From NCBI GenBank assembly GCA_018065895.1, contig JAGHSK010000030.1:1-57760 (forward strand): a DNA stretch of 57,760 nucleotides, given 5' to 3'. Of this stretch, positions 34,581-42,227 are shown in pieces. Position numbers and translations under genes: made by a program. Each line of letters opens with the position of its first letter. The first letter of the stretch is position 1. The DNA is from Candidatus Cacconaster equi (lineage in GTDB: Bacteria > Bacteroidota > Bacteroidia > Bacteroidales > UBA932). Under the pieces are notes generated by a model. The model had not been told where the DNA came from. It did not search any database and saw only the letters and a list, made by a program, of their open reading frames with translations.

Positions 34581-35259
34581 TTACCAGAATGTCCATCAAT
34601 TTTTCCATTCCCGTGGTGGCCGGTTCCTGTATCTGGCGGAAATTTTTGTAGTCCAGATCAATTCTTTGCGGATCAATCAGATATATCGGAATTCCGTACT
34701 TGGCATACCGGAACAGACCGGCTGCAGGGTAAACGTTCAGTGATGTTCCGATTATCAGGAGAATGTCGGCTTGTGATACCGCTTTTGCTGCCGGCTCTAT
34801 CATCGGCACCGCTTCACCGAACCAAACGATATGCGGTCTGAGCTGCACGCCGCGATGGTCAGTGTCTCCGATATTGATGTCGCGATAGCCAATGTCAATC
34901 ACACCTTTGTCAGTCTGGTCTTCAGGACGAACTTTTGTCAATTCTCCGTGAAGGTGGATGACATTCGTGGAACCGGCACGTTCGTGGAGATTGTCCACAT
35001 TCTGTGTGACAACGGTCACTTCAAAGTACCGTTCGAGCTCCGCTATTATTTTATGGGCCTTGTTAGGCTGTGCCTTTTCAAGTTGTCTGCGCCGCTGATT
35101 GTAGAAGTCGAGCATAAGCTTCTTGTTACGGTACCATCCTTCGATGTCCGCCACGTCGCGTACATTATAGTTTTCCCATAGCCCGTCGCTGTCGCGGAAT
35201 GTCCTGATGCCGCTTTCTGCACTGACTCCTGCACCTGATAGAATGACAAATTTTTTCAT
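34567..35259 (-). CDS. cobB: Sir2 family NAD-dependent deacylase without zinc cysteines
   Basis: A 230-residue sirtuin that would remove acyl groups from lysines using NAD+. The NAD-binding motif is SGAGVSAESGIRTFRD, with TQNVDNLHERAG and HLHGEL around the catalytic histidine, and GTSLNVYPAA later. Y53-x-x-R56 (FYNQRR) is the pair that favours succinyl- or malonyl-lysine in CobB/SIRT5 enzymes. The protein contains no cysteine at all, so the usual four-cysteine zinc site is absent; the zinc-module region is short (about 108-140). It overlaps the AAA gene by one base (TAATG). Confidence 0.92.
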   Translation of the reverse strand: MKKFVILSGAGVSAESGIRTFRDSDGLWENYNVRDVADIEGWYRNKKLMLDFYNQRRRQLEKAQPNKAHKIIAELERYFEVTVVTQNVDNLHERAGSTNVIHLHGELTKVRPEDQTDKGVIDIGYRDINIGDTDHRGVQLRPHIVWFGEAVPMIEPAAKAVSQADILLIIGTSLNVYPAAGLFRYAKYGIPIYLIDPQRIDLDYKNFRQIQEPATTGMEKLMDILVNEQI

Positions 35260-36317
35260 TATGCGAAATAGTAGTATCTCAACCAGTATTCGAACAGAGG
35301 GTCAAGAATTATGGCTTTATCCTCCCTGTCGAAGGTCATCACCTCTTTTTTCTTGAGCGCATCCTTGATTCTGAAAACGTTTGCGGAGGAGTTGAGACGG
35401 TATGCCTCCATTATGTCCGCACTGCTGAATTTTTCGACGCCGTCAATGACAGCCTTGATAAAGCTTATCTGGTTGGCAGTCAGATCGAGCATTGTCTGTT
35501 TGAATCGCGGGGTATGCGTTGAAATGAGAGTTTCGGCAGCCATGTTCACATTCTTCCGGTTCACATAGCCTATCGGCATTCCGTGGCAGATGGCACACAA
35601 CTGCTTGACATACCACATGTTACCGGAGGTAATCTCCCATATCTTCATTGCCTCCTCTATCTCTATGATTCTGCCCAACCTCATGAAATTGGACGTTATG
35701 AACTGACAGACAAGCTTCTTGTCGATGGGTTGCAAATCAATCTGGGCGGCTGAATAGTAGAAAAGTTTCCTCTCTTCCGTGAGAGTTTTCATCATATTCA
35801 CGCACGACCCCGTAAGGATGTATTTCACATGCTTCTGCTTGCTCCAGGTCTTGTCCACCTTGTCCAGCTGGAACTCTTCGCTTTCGGCGAACGCTATGTT
35901 CTGGAACTCCTTGAAATAGATTACCAGTTCGGTCTGAGCCTCTCCGGCGATGATCTCCGGAAGATCGATGAGTTTCTTGTCCGGAATGGCATTTATGTCA
36001 ATTTCAAACGGAAGAACAGACCCGGCATTCACCTGGTTGAAGCACTCCTTCATTTTCTTTCTGAAAACGTCTGCGAAGTCAGAATAGGACCTGGTGTTGA
36101 AAAGGTCAATCTCGCACAGGTGGAATTTGTGCCTGTGCTGACGGAATCTTTCGACAGACTCTCTGACAACGGTCTCCTTGCCGCTTCTTGGCGGACCTAT
36201 CATCGTGACGTGGCGCCCGTCTTTCTCCAAAGCGCTTGTCATCTGGTCGATTTCAGCGGATCTGCCGATGATATTCTGTCCGGCGGATATCGTGTCATAT
36301 GAAAAAGGAGTGTCCAT
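35259..36317 (-). CDS. AAA-family ATPase (archaeal-type ATPase-like)
   Basis: A 352-residue cytoplasmic ATPase with Walker A GPPRSGKET after GRSAEIDQM, a Walker B-like ELVIYFKEFQN, and a C-terminal winged-helix-like part (about 265-345). Such proteins are common in Bacteroidota and archaea, often as toxin or DNA-repair neighbours, but the function is rarely known. I choose the ATG at 36317 (MDTPFSYDTISAGQN): a strong promoter match lies between it and the upstream ATG at 36374. It is the first gene of an operon with the sirtuin. Confidence 0.8.
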   Translation of the reverse strand: MDTPFSYDTISAGQNIIGRSAEIDQMTSALEKDGRHVTMIGPPRSGKETVVRESVERFRQHRHKFHLCEIDLFNTRSYSDFADVFRKKMKECFNQVNAGSVLPFEIDINAIPDKKLIDLPEIIAGEAQTELVIYFKEFQNIAFAESEEFQLDKVDKTWSKQKHVKYILTGSCVNMMKTLTEERKLFYYSAAQIDLQPIDKKLVCQFITSNFMRLGRIIEIEEAMKIWEITSGNMWYVKQLCAICHGMPIGYVNRKNVNMAAETLISTHTPRFKQTMLDLTANQISFIKAVIDGVEKFSSADIMEAYRLNSSANVFRIKDALKKKEVMTFDREDKAIILDPLFEYWLRYYYFA

Positions 36318-36342
36318 CCAATGCGTTTTAACAAAATTGTTA

Positions 36343-36375
36343 CAAATGTAGCAATAATTTTCAAACAGATTCAAA
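36343..36375 (-). promoter_or_regulatory. Promoter of AAA-sirtuin-ubiX operon
   Basis: Minus-strand TACATTTG (36343-36350) fits TAnnTTTG and TTTG (36372-36375) lies 21 bases upstream, the best promoter match in the window. It is 25 bases before the AAA start and just after the DUF3276 terminator. Confidence 0.68.
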
Positions 36376-36383
36376 CATCACAT

Positions 36384-36410
36384 AAAAAAGCCGGCTTTCC
36401 GGCCGGCTTT
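36384..36410 (-). terminator. Intrinsic terminator after DUF3276 gene
   Basis: Nine-pair stem AAAGCCGGC/GCCGGCTTT (36387-36395 and 36402-36410), loop of six, followed on the minus strand by a run of six T residues. It is 21 bases past the DUF3276 stop. Confidence 0.85.
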
Positions 36411-36431
36411 GTCACTTTTCATATTTTTGAA

Positions 36432-36803
36432 TTACAACTCTTCAAAGTTGACGTTGGAAAACGAAGGTCCTTCTTCATTCGGAAAATCCTGTTCCGGTGC
36501 ATCCTGTACCGGGGCTTCTGTCACTGGGCAGCGCTCCTTGATGTAATTGACCACTTCCTGAAGACCGTCGGCAAATTTGTCGAAATCCTCCTTGTAGAGG
36601 AAAATCTTGTGTTTGTCATATACGTAGCGGCCGTCTCTCTCGACTCTGCGCTTGCTCTCGGTGATGGTAAGATAGTAGTCATTGCCCTTCGTGGCCTTGA
36701 CGTCAAAGAAATAGGTTCTTTTTCCAGCTCTGACAGGCTTTGAAAAAACATCATCTCCTGAACGTTCCTGAGCGCCTGCGTTGTCGTAATCCTCGAAATA
36801 CAT
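36432..36803 (-). CDS. DUF3276 (PUR-alpha-like) nucleic acid-binding protein
   Basis: A 123-residue protein of the DUF3276/PUR family, whose members, for example Borrelia BpuR, bind single-stranded nucleic acid. The PUR repeat is about residues 15-85: SKPVRAGKRTYFFDVKATK, DYYLTITESKRR and HKIFLYKEDFDKFADGLQ. The C-terminal 35 residues are acidic and proline-rich. The ATG at 36803 (MYFEDYDN) is preferred to 36854 because the -7 box of its promoter lies between the two. It has its own terminator and is divergent from nusB. Confidence 0.88.
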   Translation of the reverse strand: MYFEDYDNAGAQERSGDDVFSKPVRAGKRTYFFDVKATKGNDYYLTITESKRRVERDGRYVYDKHKIFLYKEDFDKFADGLQEVVNYIKERCPVTEAPVQDAPEQDFPNEEGPSFSNVNFEEL

Positions 36804-36830
36804 AGTCTGTGTTTGTTGTTGATTTCCATA

Positions 36831-36838
36831 CAAAGATA
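36831..36838 (-). promoter_or_regulatory. DUF3276 promoter -7 box
   Basis: Minus-strand TATCTTTG, an exact TAnnTTTG match, 27 bases before the DUF3276 ATG. It mirrors the nusB box across a centre near 36851. Confidence 0.62.
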
Positions 36839-36863
36839 AATATTTTATTTTCAAATAAAGGAT

Positions 36864-36871
36864 TATCTTTG
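36864..36871 (+). promoter_or_regulatory. nusB operon promoter -7 box
   Basis: TATCTTTG, an exact TAnnTTTG match, 30 bases before the nusB ATG. The -33 region is AT-rich and shared with the divergent DUF3276 promoter. Confidence 0.62.
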
Positions 36872-36901
36872 TAAATTATTTGAAAAGTTTGACAGTTCAT
36901 T

Positions 36902-37843
36902 ATGATATCAAGAAGGCTTATCCGCATCAAGGCGTTCAAGACATTGTTCGCATATGAGAATTCCGGCTGTGAAAGTGTCGGTATAGCGGAACAAAATCTG
37001 ATTGAGTCCTGTGACAAGGTCAAGGACTTGTATTATTTCATGCTGAACATCTCTTCATCTCTCGTGGACGTTGCGTCGGAGAGAATTTCGGTCGGCATGA
37101 AGAAATTCCACCCGACTCAACAGGAAGCAAATCCAAATTTGAAATTCGTGAACAACAAATTCGCCGGGCTGCTTGCTTCCGATCCGGAGTTCGGACGTTA
37201 CTGCCAGAAGCACGGACTCGGATGGGGGGAGTATGACGCTTTCGTCAGAAGGGTGTTCAGCTCGATGATCACCAAGGATTACTACAAAAATTACATGGCT
37301 TCAGGGACAAGTTCCTTCGAAGAGGACTGCAATCTTTTCTCCTGTGTGTTCCAGGATGAGTTTGAAGACAATGAAGAGCTCGCTTCAATTCTGGAGGATA
37401 TGTCGATTCTCTGGATTGATGACCTGGCCTATGTGCTGAACGTCATAATTGCAAATATGGACATTACCATCAGGCGCAAGAAGATAGTCCATCCTGCAAC
37501 TTTCCTCAAGGAAGAGGACAAGGACTTCGCCATCCGCCTTCTGGATGAGTCCATAATGAGATACGATGAATACATTGATCTTGTCTCCGCAAACCTTCCG
37601 AACTGGAAATCGGAGCGCCTTGTCCCGGCGGATGCGGCCCTCATTGTCCTCGGGCTGGCCGAAGCGGTGACTTTCCCTACGATACCCGTGAAGGCAACGA
37701 TCAACGAGTATGTCGAGATCTCCAAATATTACAGTACTCCTAACAGCCGCATATTTGTCAACGGCGTCCTTGACAAACTCATTCAGGAGAAGGTGGCAAG
37801 TGGAGAGATCCGCAAGCAGGGTCGCGGATTGCTTGAAAATTGA
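36902..37843 (+). CDS. nusB: Transcription antitermination protein NusB (long form)
   Basis: A 313-residue protein. The N-terminal part (MISRRLIRIKAFKTLFAYE) matches the arginine-rich start of NusB, and the C-terminal third carries the classic NusB helices (SERLVPADAALIVLGLAEAV, KATINEYVEISKYYSTP and FVNGVLDKL). NusB binds boxA RNA with S10 during rRNA transcription. Bacteroidota NusB is about twice the length of the E. coli protein because of an inserted helical middle, as here. It is first in a plus-strand run with yajC 21 bases later. Confidence 0.92.
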   Translation: MISRRLIRIKAFKTLFAYENSGCESVGIAEQNLIESCDKVKDLYYFMLNISSSLVDVASERISVGMKKFHPTQQEANPNLKFVNNKFAGLLASDPEFGRYCQKHGLGWGEYDAFVRRVFSSMITKDYYKNYMASGTSSFEEDCNLFSCVFQDEFEDNEELASILEDMSILWIDDLAYVLNVIIANMDITIRRKKIVHPATFLKEEDKDFAIRLLDESIMRYDEYIDLVSANLPNWKSERLVPADAALIVLGLAEAVTFPTIPVKATINEYVEISKYYSTPNSRIFVNGVLDKLIQEKVASGEIRKQGRGLLEN

Positions 37844-37864
37844 AATCAATAAACACAAACGAAT

Positions 37865-38185
37865 ATGAATATCCTTACATTTCTTCAGGCCCCTCAGGGC
37901 GCAGGTTCCGGCAGCTGGTCACTTCTTCTGATGCTTGCCCTTATTTTTGTTGTAATGTGGCTCTTCATGATCCGCCCGCAGCAGAAAAAACAGAAAGAGT
38001 TGAATGCATTCCGCAATTCCCTCAAGAAAGGAGACAAAGTCGTGACTATCGGCGGAATTTACGGAACTGTAGTGGAAATCAAGGAGGGTTCGAACCAGGT
38101 TTTCATTGAAATCGACAAAGATGTGAAAATCAAGGTTGACAAGGCATCCCTTGTAAAAGATTTTTCAGACGCGGCTCAAGCATAA
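37865..38185 (+). CDS. yajC: Preprotein translocase accessory protein YajC
   Basis: A 106-residue single-helix membrane protein associated with SecDF. The helix is about residues 20-40 (LLLMLALIFVVMWLFM), followed by the typical IRPQQKKQKEL and a small soluble domain with LKKGDKVVTIGGIYGTV. The length and motifs are standard. It lies between nusB and the YbbR-like gene. Confidence 0.94.
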   Translation: MNILTFLQAPQGAGSGSWSLLLMLALIFVVMWLFMIRPQQKKQKELNAFRNSLKKGDKVVTIGGIYGTVVEIKEGSNQVFIEIDKDVKIKVDKASLVKDFSDAAQA

Positions 38186-38198
38186 ACCCGCAGGGGAG

Positions 38199-39155
38199 AT
38201 GCTTCATTCCGGCAAAATAAGGCAATTGCTGCTGGCTCTGGTGGCGACTCTTTTCGTGTGGCTTGTGCATACGCTCTCGCTCGAATATACGTCGTCGATG
38301 CAGTTCAGCGTGAAATTATCCACCGATCTGGATGGGTACGAGGAGTCTGCGGTGTCCAATGAGCCATTGATGCTCCACGGTACCGCAACGGGCTACCGCA
38401 TTATGCGCAACCGTGGCTTCGGGGGGAAACTGACGCAACTTGAAATTTTTGTCGAAAGAAAATACCTGACAAAAATTGCCGGGCACGAAAATATGTTCCG
38501 GGTCAACGTCTCCGACATAGGGGATAAGGTGATATCCGCACTCGGAGATATGGCTTCAGTCGATTTTTTTGAATCGGAGTACCTTACCTTCACTCTCCAT
38601 AAACAGGATTTCCGTAAGGTGCCTGTGATTGCCACCTCCTCCATCTCCTACAGATCGCAGTATATGCCTGTCCGGGATATGGTGCTGACACCCGATTCCG
38701 TGCTGGTGTATGGAAGCAGGTCCGAATTGGAAGGAGTAAATGAAATCCATACCGCAGTGATCTACCATCGTGGTGTGAGGAAGAATATCCAGGGATATGT
38801 GGCGTTGGAGAAAGGCAATGGCAATCTGCGTCTTTCCCAGGACAAGGTCCTTTATTCGATAAATGTGAGCCGTTACGTCGAGGCAACTGAGCAGAAGGAG
38901 ATAAAGGTGAAAAACCTCCCTCCGGACAAGTCACTGGTTCTTTTCCCTCCGAAGGTTGAGGTTACGTACAGGTTTCCTTTCGACAGAAGCGCACGAAGCA
39001 ATCCCGAATTGGAATTTTATGTCGATTATGAGGATTGCACCGCATCTGCCGGGACCAGGGTCATCCCAAAGATGGAGGAATCCGATGCCGTCATATATTC
39101 ATACAGGCTCAAGCCTGTGACAGTTGAGTTCATTGTCAGGGATGAAGAGGAGTAA
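38199..39155 (+). CDS. YbbR-like domain protein
   Basis: A 318-residue protein with an N-terminal membrane anchor (about 8-25, QLLLALVATLFVWLVHTL) followed by extracytoplasmic YbbR-like beta domains (about 30-315). In Firmicutes the YbbR protein CdaR regulates the c-di-AMP cyclase CdaA; no cyclase gene is next to it here, so the role is open. It begins 13 bases after yajC and its end overlaps coaE by 14 bases. Confidence 0.8.
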   Translation: MLHSGKIRQLLLALVATLFVWLVHTLSLEYTSSMQFSVKLSTDLDGYEESAVSNEPLMLHGTATGYRIMRNRGFGGKLTQLEIFVERKYLTKIAGHENMFRVNVSDIGDKVISALGDMASVDFFESEYLTFTLHKQDFRKVPVIATSSISYRSQYMPVRDMVLTPDSVLVYGSRSELEGVNEIHTAVIYHRGVRKNIQGYVALEKGNGNLRLSQDKVLYSINVSRYVEATEQKEIKVKNLPPDKSLVLFPPKVEVTYRFPFDRSARSNPELEFYVDYEDCTASAGTRVIPKMEESDAVIYSYRLKPVTVEFIVRDEEE

Positions 39156-39747
39156 GGTGATATTGTGCACAGGCGGTATCGGCAGCGGGAAGTCGTATGT
39201 CATACGGGCATTCAATGCAGCCGGCATACCGTCATATGATACAGATGCAGCTGCGAAACGCCTTTACGACACTGACCGGGAGTTACTTGATGCGGTCTCA
39301 GAAATAGCCGGAAAGGATGTGTCGGTTGACGGACACCTTGACAGAGGACTGCTTGCCTCCAGAATTTTTGCTGACAGTTCCCTCCTCGGAAAGATAGAGG
39401 ATGTCGTTCATCCTGCGGTAATAAGGGATTTCCGCAGATGGGAGGAAGAGCAGAGCGTAGAGGTTGTCATAATAGAATCGGCAATAATGCTTGAAAAGCC
39501 ATCGCTCCGGGGTGTGGCCGATTATGTGCTGGTTGTCAGCGCTCCCGAGGAACTGCGCATAAAGCGCGTGATGGAACGCGACGGCATCTCAAGAGAAGCG
39601 GTGCTTTCGAGAATGGCCAGACAGTGGAATGACAGGCAGCGTGAGGAATATGCTGACTTTATAATTGTAACAGATGAAAGGCACCAGATAGTGCCGGAGA
39701 TAGTGAAAATAATAGAAACAGTAAAAAATGGAAAAGACAGATCTTAA
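39142..39747 (+). CDS. coaE: Dephospho-CoA kinase
   Basis: Last step of coenzyme A synthesis: phosphorylation of dephospho-CoA. The P-loop is GGIGSGKS (residues 11-18). YDTDAAAKRLYD and VVIIESAIMLEK are conserved substrate and Walker B segments, and LSRMARQWNDRQREEYADFII is the C-terminal motif region. The chosen ATG at 39142 gives 201 residues; a reading from 39124 would extend further into the YbbR-like gene. The gene overlaps YbbR by 14 bases and the DUF5606 gene by 20. Confidence 0.93.
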   Translation: MKRSKVILCTGGIGSGKSYVIRAFNAAGIPSYDTDAAAKRLYDTDRELLDAVSEIAGKDVSVDGHLDRGLLASRIFADSSLLGKIEDVVHPAVIRDFRRWEEEQSVEVVIIESAIMLEKPSLRGVADYVLVVSAPEELRIKRVMERDGISREAVLSRMARQWNDRQREEYADFIIVTDERHQIVPEIVKIIETVKNGKDRS

Positions 39748-40156
39748 AAAAATTCTCTCAGTAAGTGGAGAACACGGATTGTATGAATATATCGCCCAGG
39801 CCCGCAATGGAATGATTGCCGAGTCACTGATTACAAAGCAGAGAAAATCATTCGGCCCGAGTGCAAGGGTGAGCTCGCTTTCTGATATATCAATATATAC
39901 GGCTGATGCGGAAATGCCACTCAAGGATGTCCTGACGGCAATTGCGAAGAAACTTGACAACAAGCCCGCACTTTCTTCGAAGGAGAGCGAAAAAGCAATC
40001 AAGGCTTTCTTCGGTGAGGTCATCCCGGAATATGATGCAGACCGTTTCTACTTTTCTCACATGAAGAAGGTTCTTGACTGGTACAACTGCCTGCAGCAGT
40101 ATGCAAGTTTGGAATTTGCTGAAGAAGAACAGGAAAATACAGAGAAGGAAGCATAG
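39728..40156 (+). CDS. DUF5606 family protein
   Basis: A 142-residue cytoplasmic protein that matches my memory of the DUF5606 family, found mainly in Bacteroidota: start MEKTDLKKILSVSGEHGLYE, a small beta-rich domain (about 10-65) and a helical part with PEYDADRFYFSHMKKVLDWY. The C-terminus is acidic. Function unknown. It lies between coaE (20-base overlap) and rimO (one-base overlap). Confidence 0.82.
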   Translation: MEKTDLKKILSVSGEHGLYEYIAQARNGMIAESLITKQRKSFGPSARVSSLSDISIYTADAEMPLKDVLTAIAKKLDNKPALSSKESEKAIKAFFGEVIPEYDADRFYFSHMKKVLDWYNCLQQYASLEFAEEEQENTEKEA

Positions 40157-41433
40157 TGAAAAAGGTTCAGGTCATCACGATGGGCTGCTCCAAGAATCGC
40201 GTGGATTCGGAGCATCTGCTGAAGCAGCTTGAGAGGCAGGGGTATATAATATCTCCTGAAGGGGAGGATCTTGCCACTGCCGGGGTGGATGAGGTGATAA
40301 TCAACACCTGCGGCTTCATAAAGGATGCGAAGGAAGAATCGATAGAGGCTATACTCCAGGCAGTTGAGGCCAAGAATCTCGGATATATCAATTCAATCAG
40401 AGTGTTCGGGTGCCTGTCGCAGCGCTATCGTGAGGAACTGATACAGGAGATTCCCGAGGTTGACCGTTTTGACGGTGTTCTGGACTTCAACAATACGGAC
40501 AGGATTCTTACAACCCCGAAGCATTATGCCTATCTGAAGATTTCCGAAGGGTGTGACCGCCGCTGTTCATATTGTGCAATCCCGCATATCCGTGGCAGAC
40601 ACAGGTCCGTGCCGATGGAAACTTTACTGGAAGAGGCGCGTGGACTGGCCGCACAGGGTGTCAGGGAGTTGATCGTCATTGCCCAGGATACAACCTACTA
40701 TGGTCTTGACCTCTATGGAAAACGTCGTTTGGGCGAACTGCTTGAAAAATTGTCCCTTATCGACGGAATAGAGTGGATAAGGCTTCATTACAGTTATCCT
40801 GACGGTTTTCCTGAAGATGTGCTCCACATAATGGCGGAGAACCCGAAAGTTTGCAAATATATTGATATCCCGCTTCAGCACTCATCATCACGCGTGCTCG
40901 AATACATGCACCGCTCGGTTGACGGTCCGCAGACGAGGTCTCTTGTGGAAAAGATGCGCAGGATGGTCCCGGGGGTGGTTCTCCGCACTACTATGATGGT
41001 CGGTCACCCCGGTGAGGAGGAGTCCGATTTCGAGGATCTGCTGCAATTTGTAAAGGACTACAGGTTCGAGAGGCTGGGAGCCTTCACATACTCCGAGGAG
41101 GAGGGGACATATGGGGCGCAGCACTTCAAGGATGCGGTTCCGGAGGAGGTGAAGCAGGAACGATATGACCGTCTGATGGAGATTCAAAGCTCCATATCGG
41201 AAGCATACAATCTGTCCCGTGTTGGTTCGGTTGAACGTGTGCTTGTCGATTCCTTCACCGACGGGGTGCTTGTGGCACGCTCGGAGAAAGAGTCTCCTGA
41301 GGTTGACGGTGAAATCCTCATAGGAGATGAACGGTCACTTGGCGGTTTTGTTCCTGCCGGTATCATAGGGAACTTCATTGATGTGAATATAAAGGGAGCC
41401 GGTGAGTATGACTTGCTGGCTGAAATATTATAA
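40156..41433 (+). CDS. rimO: Ribosomal protein S12 methylthiotransferase RimO
   Basis: Radical SAM methylthiotransferase that adds a methylthio group to an aspartate of ribosomal protein S12. It has 425 residues. The N-terminal UPF0004 domain starts KKVQVITMGCSKNRVDSEHL with cluster cysteines; the radical SAM motif is CDRRCSYC; the C-terminal TRAM domain is about residues 360-425. The start is a GTG at 40156: the next in-frame ATG falls inside the conserved TMGCSKN motif and is too late. The GTG shares a base with the DUF5606 stop. Confidence 0.94.
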   Translation: MKKVQVITMGCSKNRVDSEHLLKQLERQGYIISPEGEDLATAGVDEVIINTCGFIKDAKEESIEAILQAVEAKNLGYINSIRVFGCLSQRYREELIQEIPEVDRFDGVLDFNNTDRILTTPKHYAYLKISEGCDRRCSYCAIPHIRGRHRSVPMETLLEEARGLAAQGVRELIVIAQDTTYYGLDLYGKRRLGELLEKLSLIDGIEWIRLHYSYPDGFPEDVLHIMAENPKVCKYIDIPLQHSSSRVLEYMHRSVDGPQTRSLVEKMRRMVPGVVLRTTMMVGHPGEEESDFEDLLQFVKDYRFERLGAFTYSEEEGTYGAQHFKDAVPEEVKQERYDRLMEIQSSISEAYNLSRVGSVERVLVDSFTDGVLVARSEKESPEVDGEILIGDERSLGGFVPAGIIGNFIDVNIKGAGEYDLLAEIL

Positions 41434-41437
41434 CACT

Positions 41438-41453
41438 GAAGCCTGACGGCTTC
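41438..41453 (+). other. Small hairpin between rimO and fabG
   Basis: Stem GAAGCC/GGCTTC with a TGAC loop in the 36-base gap. No T-run follows on the plus strand, so it is at most a weak processing or pause site. Confidence 0.35.
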
Positions 41454-41469
41454 CAAAAAACGAAACATT

Positions 41470-42216
41470 ATGGGACTATTGGATGGAAAGGTCGCCCTGA
41501 TCACTGGCGCCGCTCGTGGAATAGGCAAACAGATTGCTTTGAAATTTGCGTCGGAAGGCGCTGACATAGCGTTTACCGACCTGGTTGTCGACGATGTTGC
41601 AAACGAAACAAAAAAGGAACTTGAAGCGTTGGGATCGCATACCCTTGCAGTCGCTTCCAATGCCGCTGACTTTGAACAGACGCATTCCGTTGTGGAGCAG
41701 GTGCTCTCTGAATTCGGAAAGATCGACATCCTTGTGAACAATGCCGGAATCACGAAGGACGGACTGATGCTTCGAATGTCCGAAGCCCAGTGGGATGCCG
41801 TTCTTAACGTGAATTTGAAGAGTGCATTCAATTTCATTCATGCAGTCAGTCCGGTGATGCTGCGCCAGAAAAACGGTTCCATCATAAATATCAGTTCTGT
41901 TGTCGGGGTTCACGGGAATGCCGGACAATGCAACTACTCCGCCTCGAAGGCCGGAATGATAGGACTTGCGAAATCCATCGCCTGGGAACTCGGTTCCCGC
42001 GGTATCCGTGCCAATGTGGTTGCTCCCGGCTTCATTTTGACCGATATGACAAGACAACTGCCGGAAGAGACGCTGAAGCAGTGGGAGAGCAAGATTCCCC
42101 TCCGCCGCGGAGGTACTCCCGAAGAGGTGGCCAAAGTTTGCTGTTTCCTGGCTTCTGACCTTGCTTCATACGTTACTGGCCAGGTTATCCAAATTGACGG
42201 CGGAATGGCCATGTGA
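41470..42216 (+). CDS. fabG: 3-oxoacyl-ACP reductase FabG
   Basis: Short-chain dehydrogenase (248 residues) that reduces 3-oxoacyl-ACP in fatty acid synthesis. NADPH motif TGAARGIG (about 13-20), NNAGITKDG, catalytic serine in NISSVVG and YSASK with the catalytic tyrosine and lysine; the C-terminal VTGQVIQIDGGMAM is the classic FabG ending. SDR proteins are broad, but these motifs fit FabG well. It is followed by an exported phosphoesterase after 11 bases. Confidence 0.92.
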   Translation: MGLLDGKVALITGAARGIGKQIALKFASEGADIAFTDLVVDDVANETKKELEALGSHTLAVASNAADFEQTHSVVEQVLSEFGKIDILVNNAGITKDGLMLRMSEAQWDAVLNVNLKSAFNFIHAVSPVMLRQKNGSIINISSVVGVHGNAGQCNYSASKAGMIGLAKSIAWELGSRGIRANVVAPGFILTDMTRQLPEETLKQWESKIPLRRGGTPEEVAKVCCFLASDLASYVTGQVIQIDGGMAM

Positions 42217-42227
42217 CGGGTGACAAC

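Noticed and set aside
40180-41433. RimO start at the first in-frame ATG
   Set aside because: That methionine is inside the conserved TMGCSKN motif; the GTG at 40156 gives the complete domain.
41184-41837. Minus-strand open frame of 217 codons across the rimO end and fabG start
   Set aside because: It is antisense to two well-supported genes and its product has no recognisable motif.
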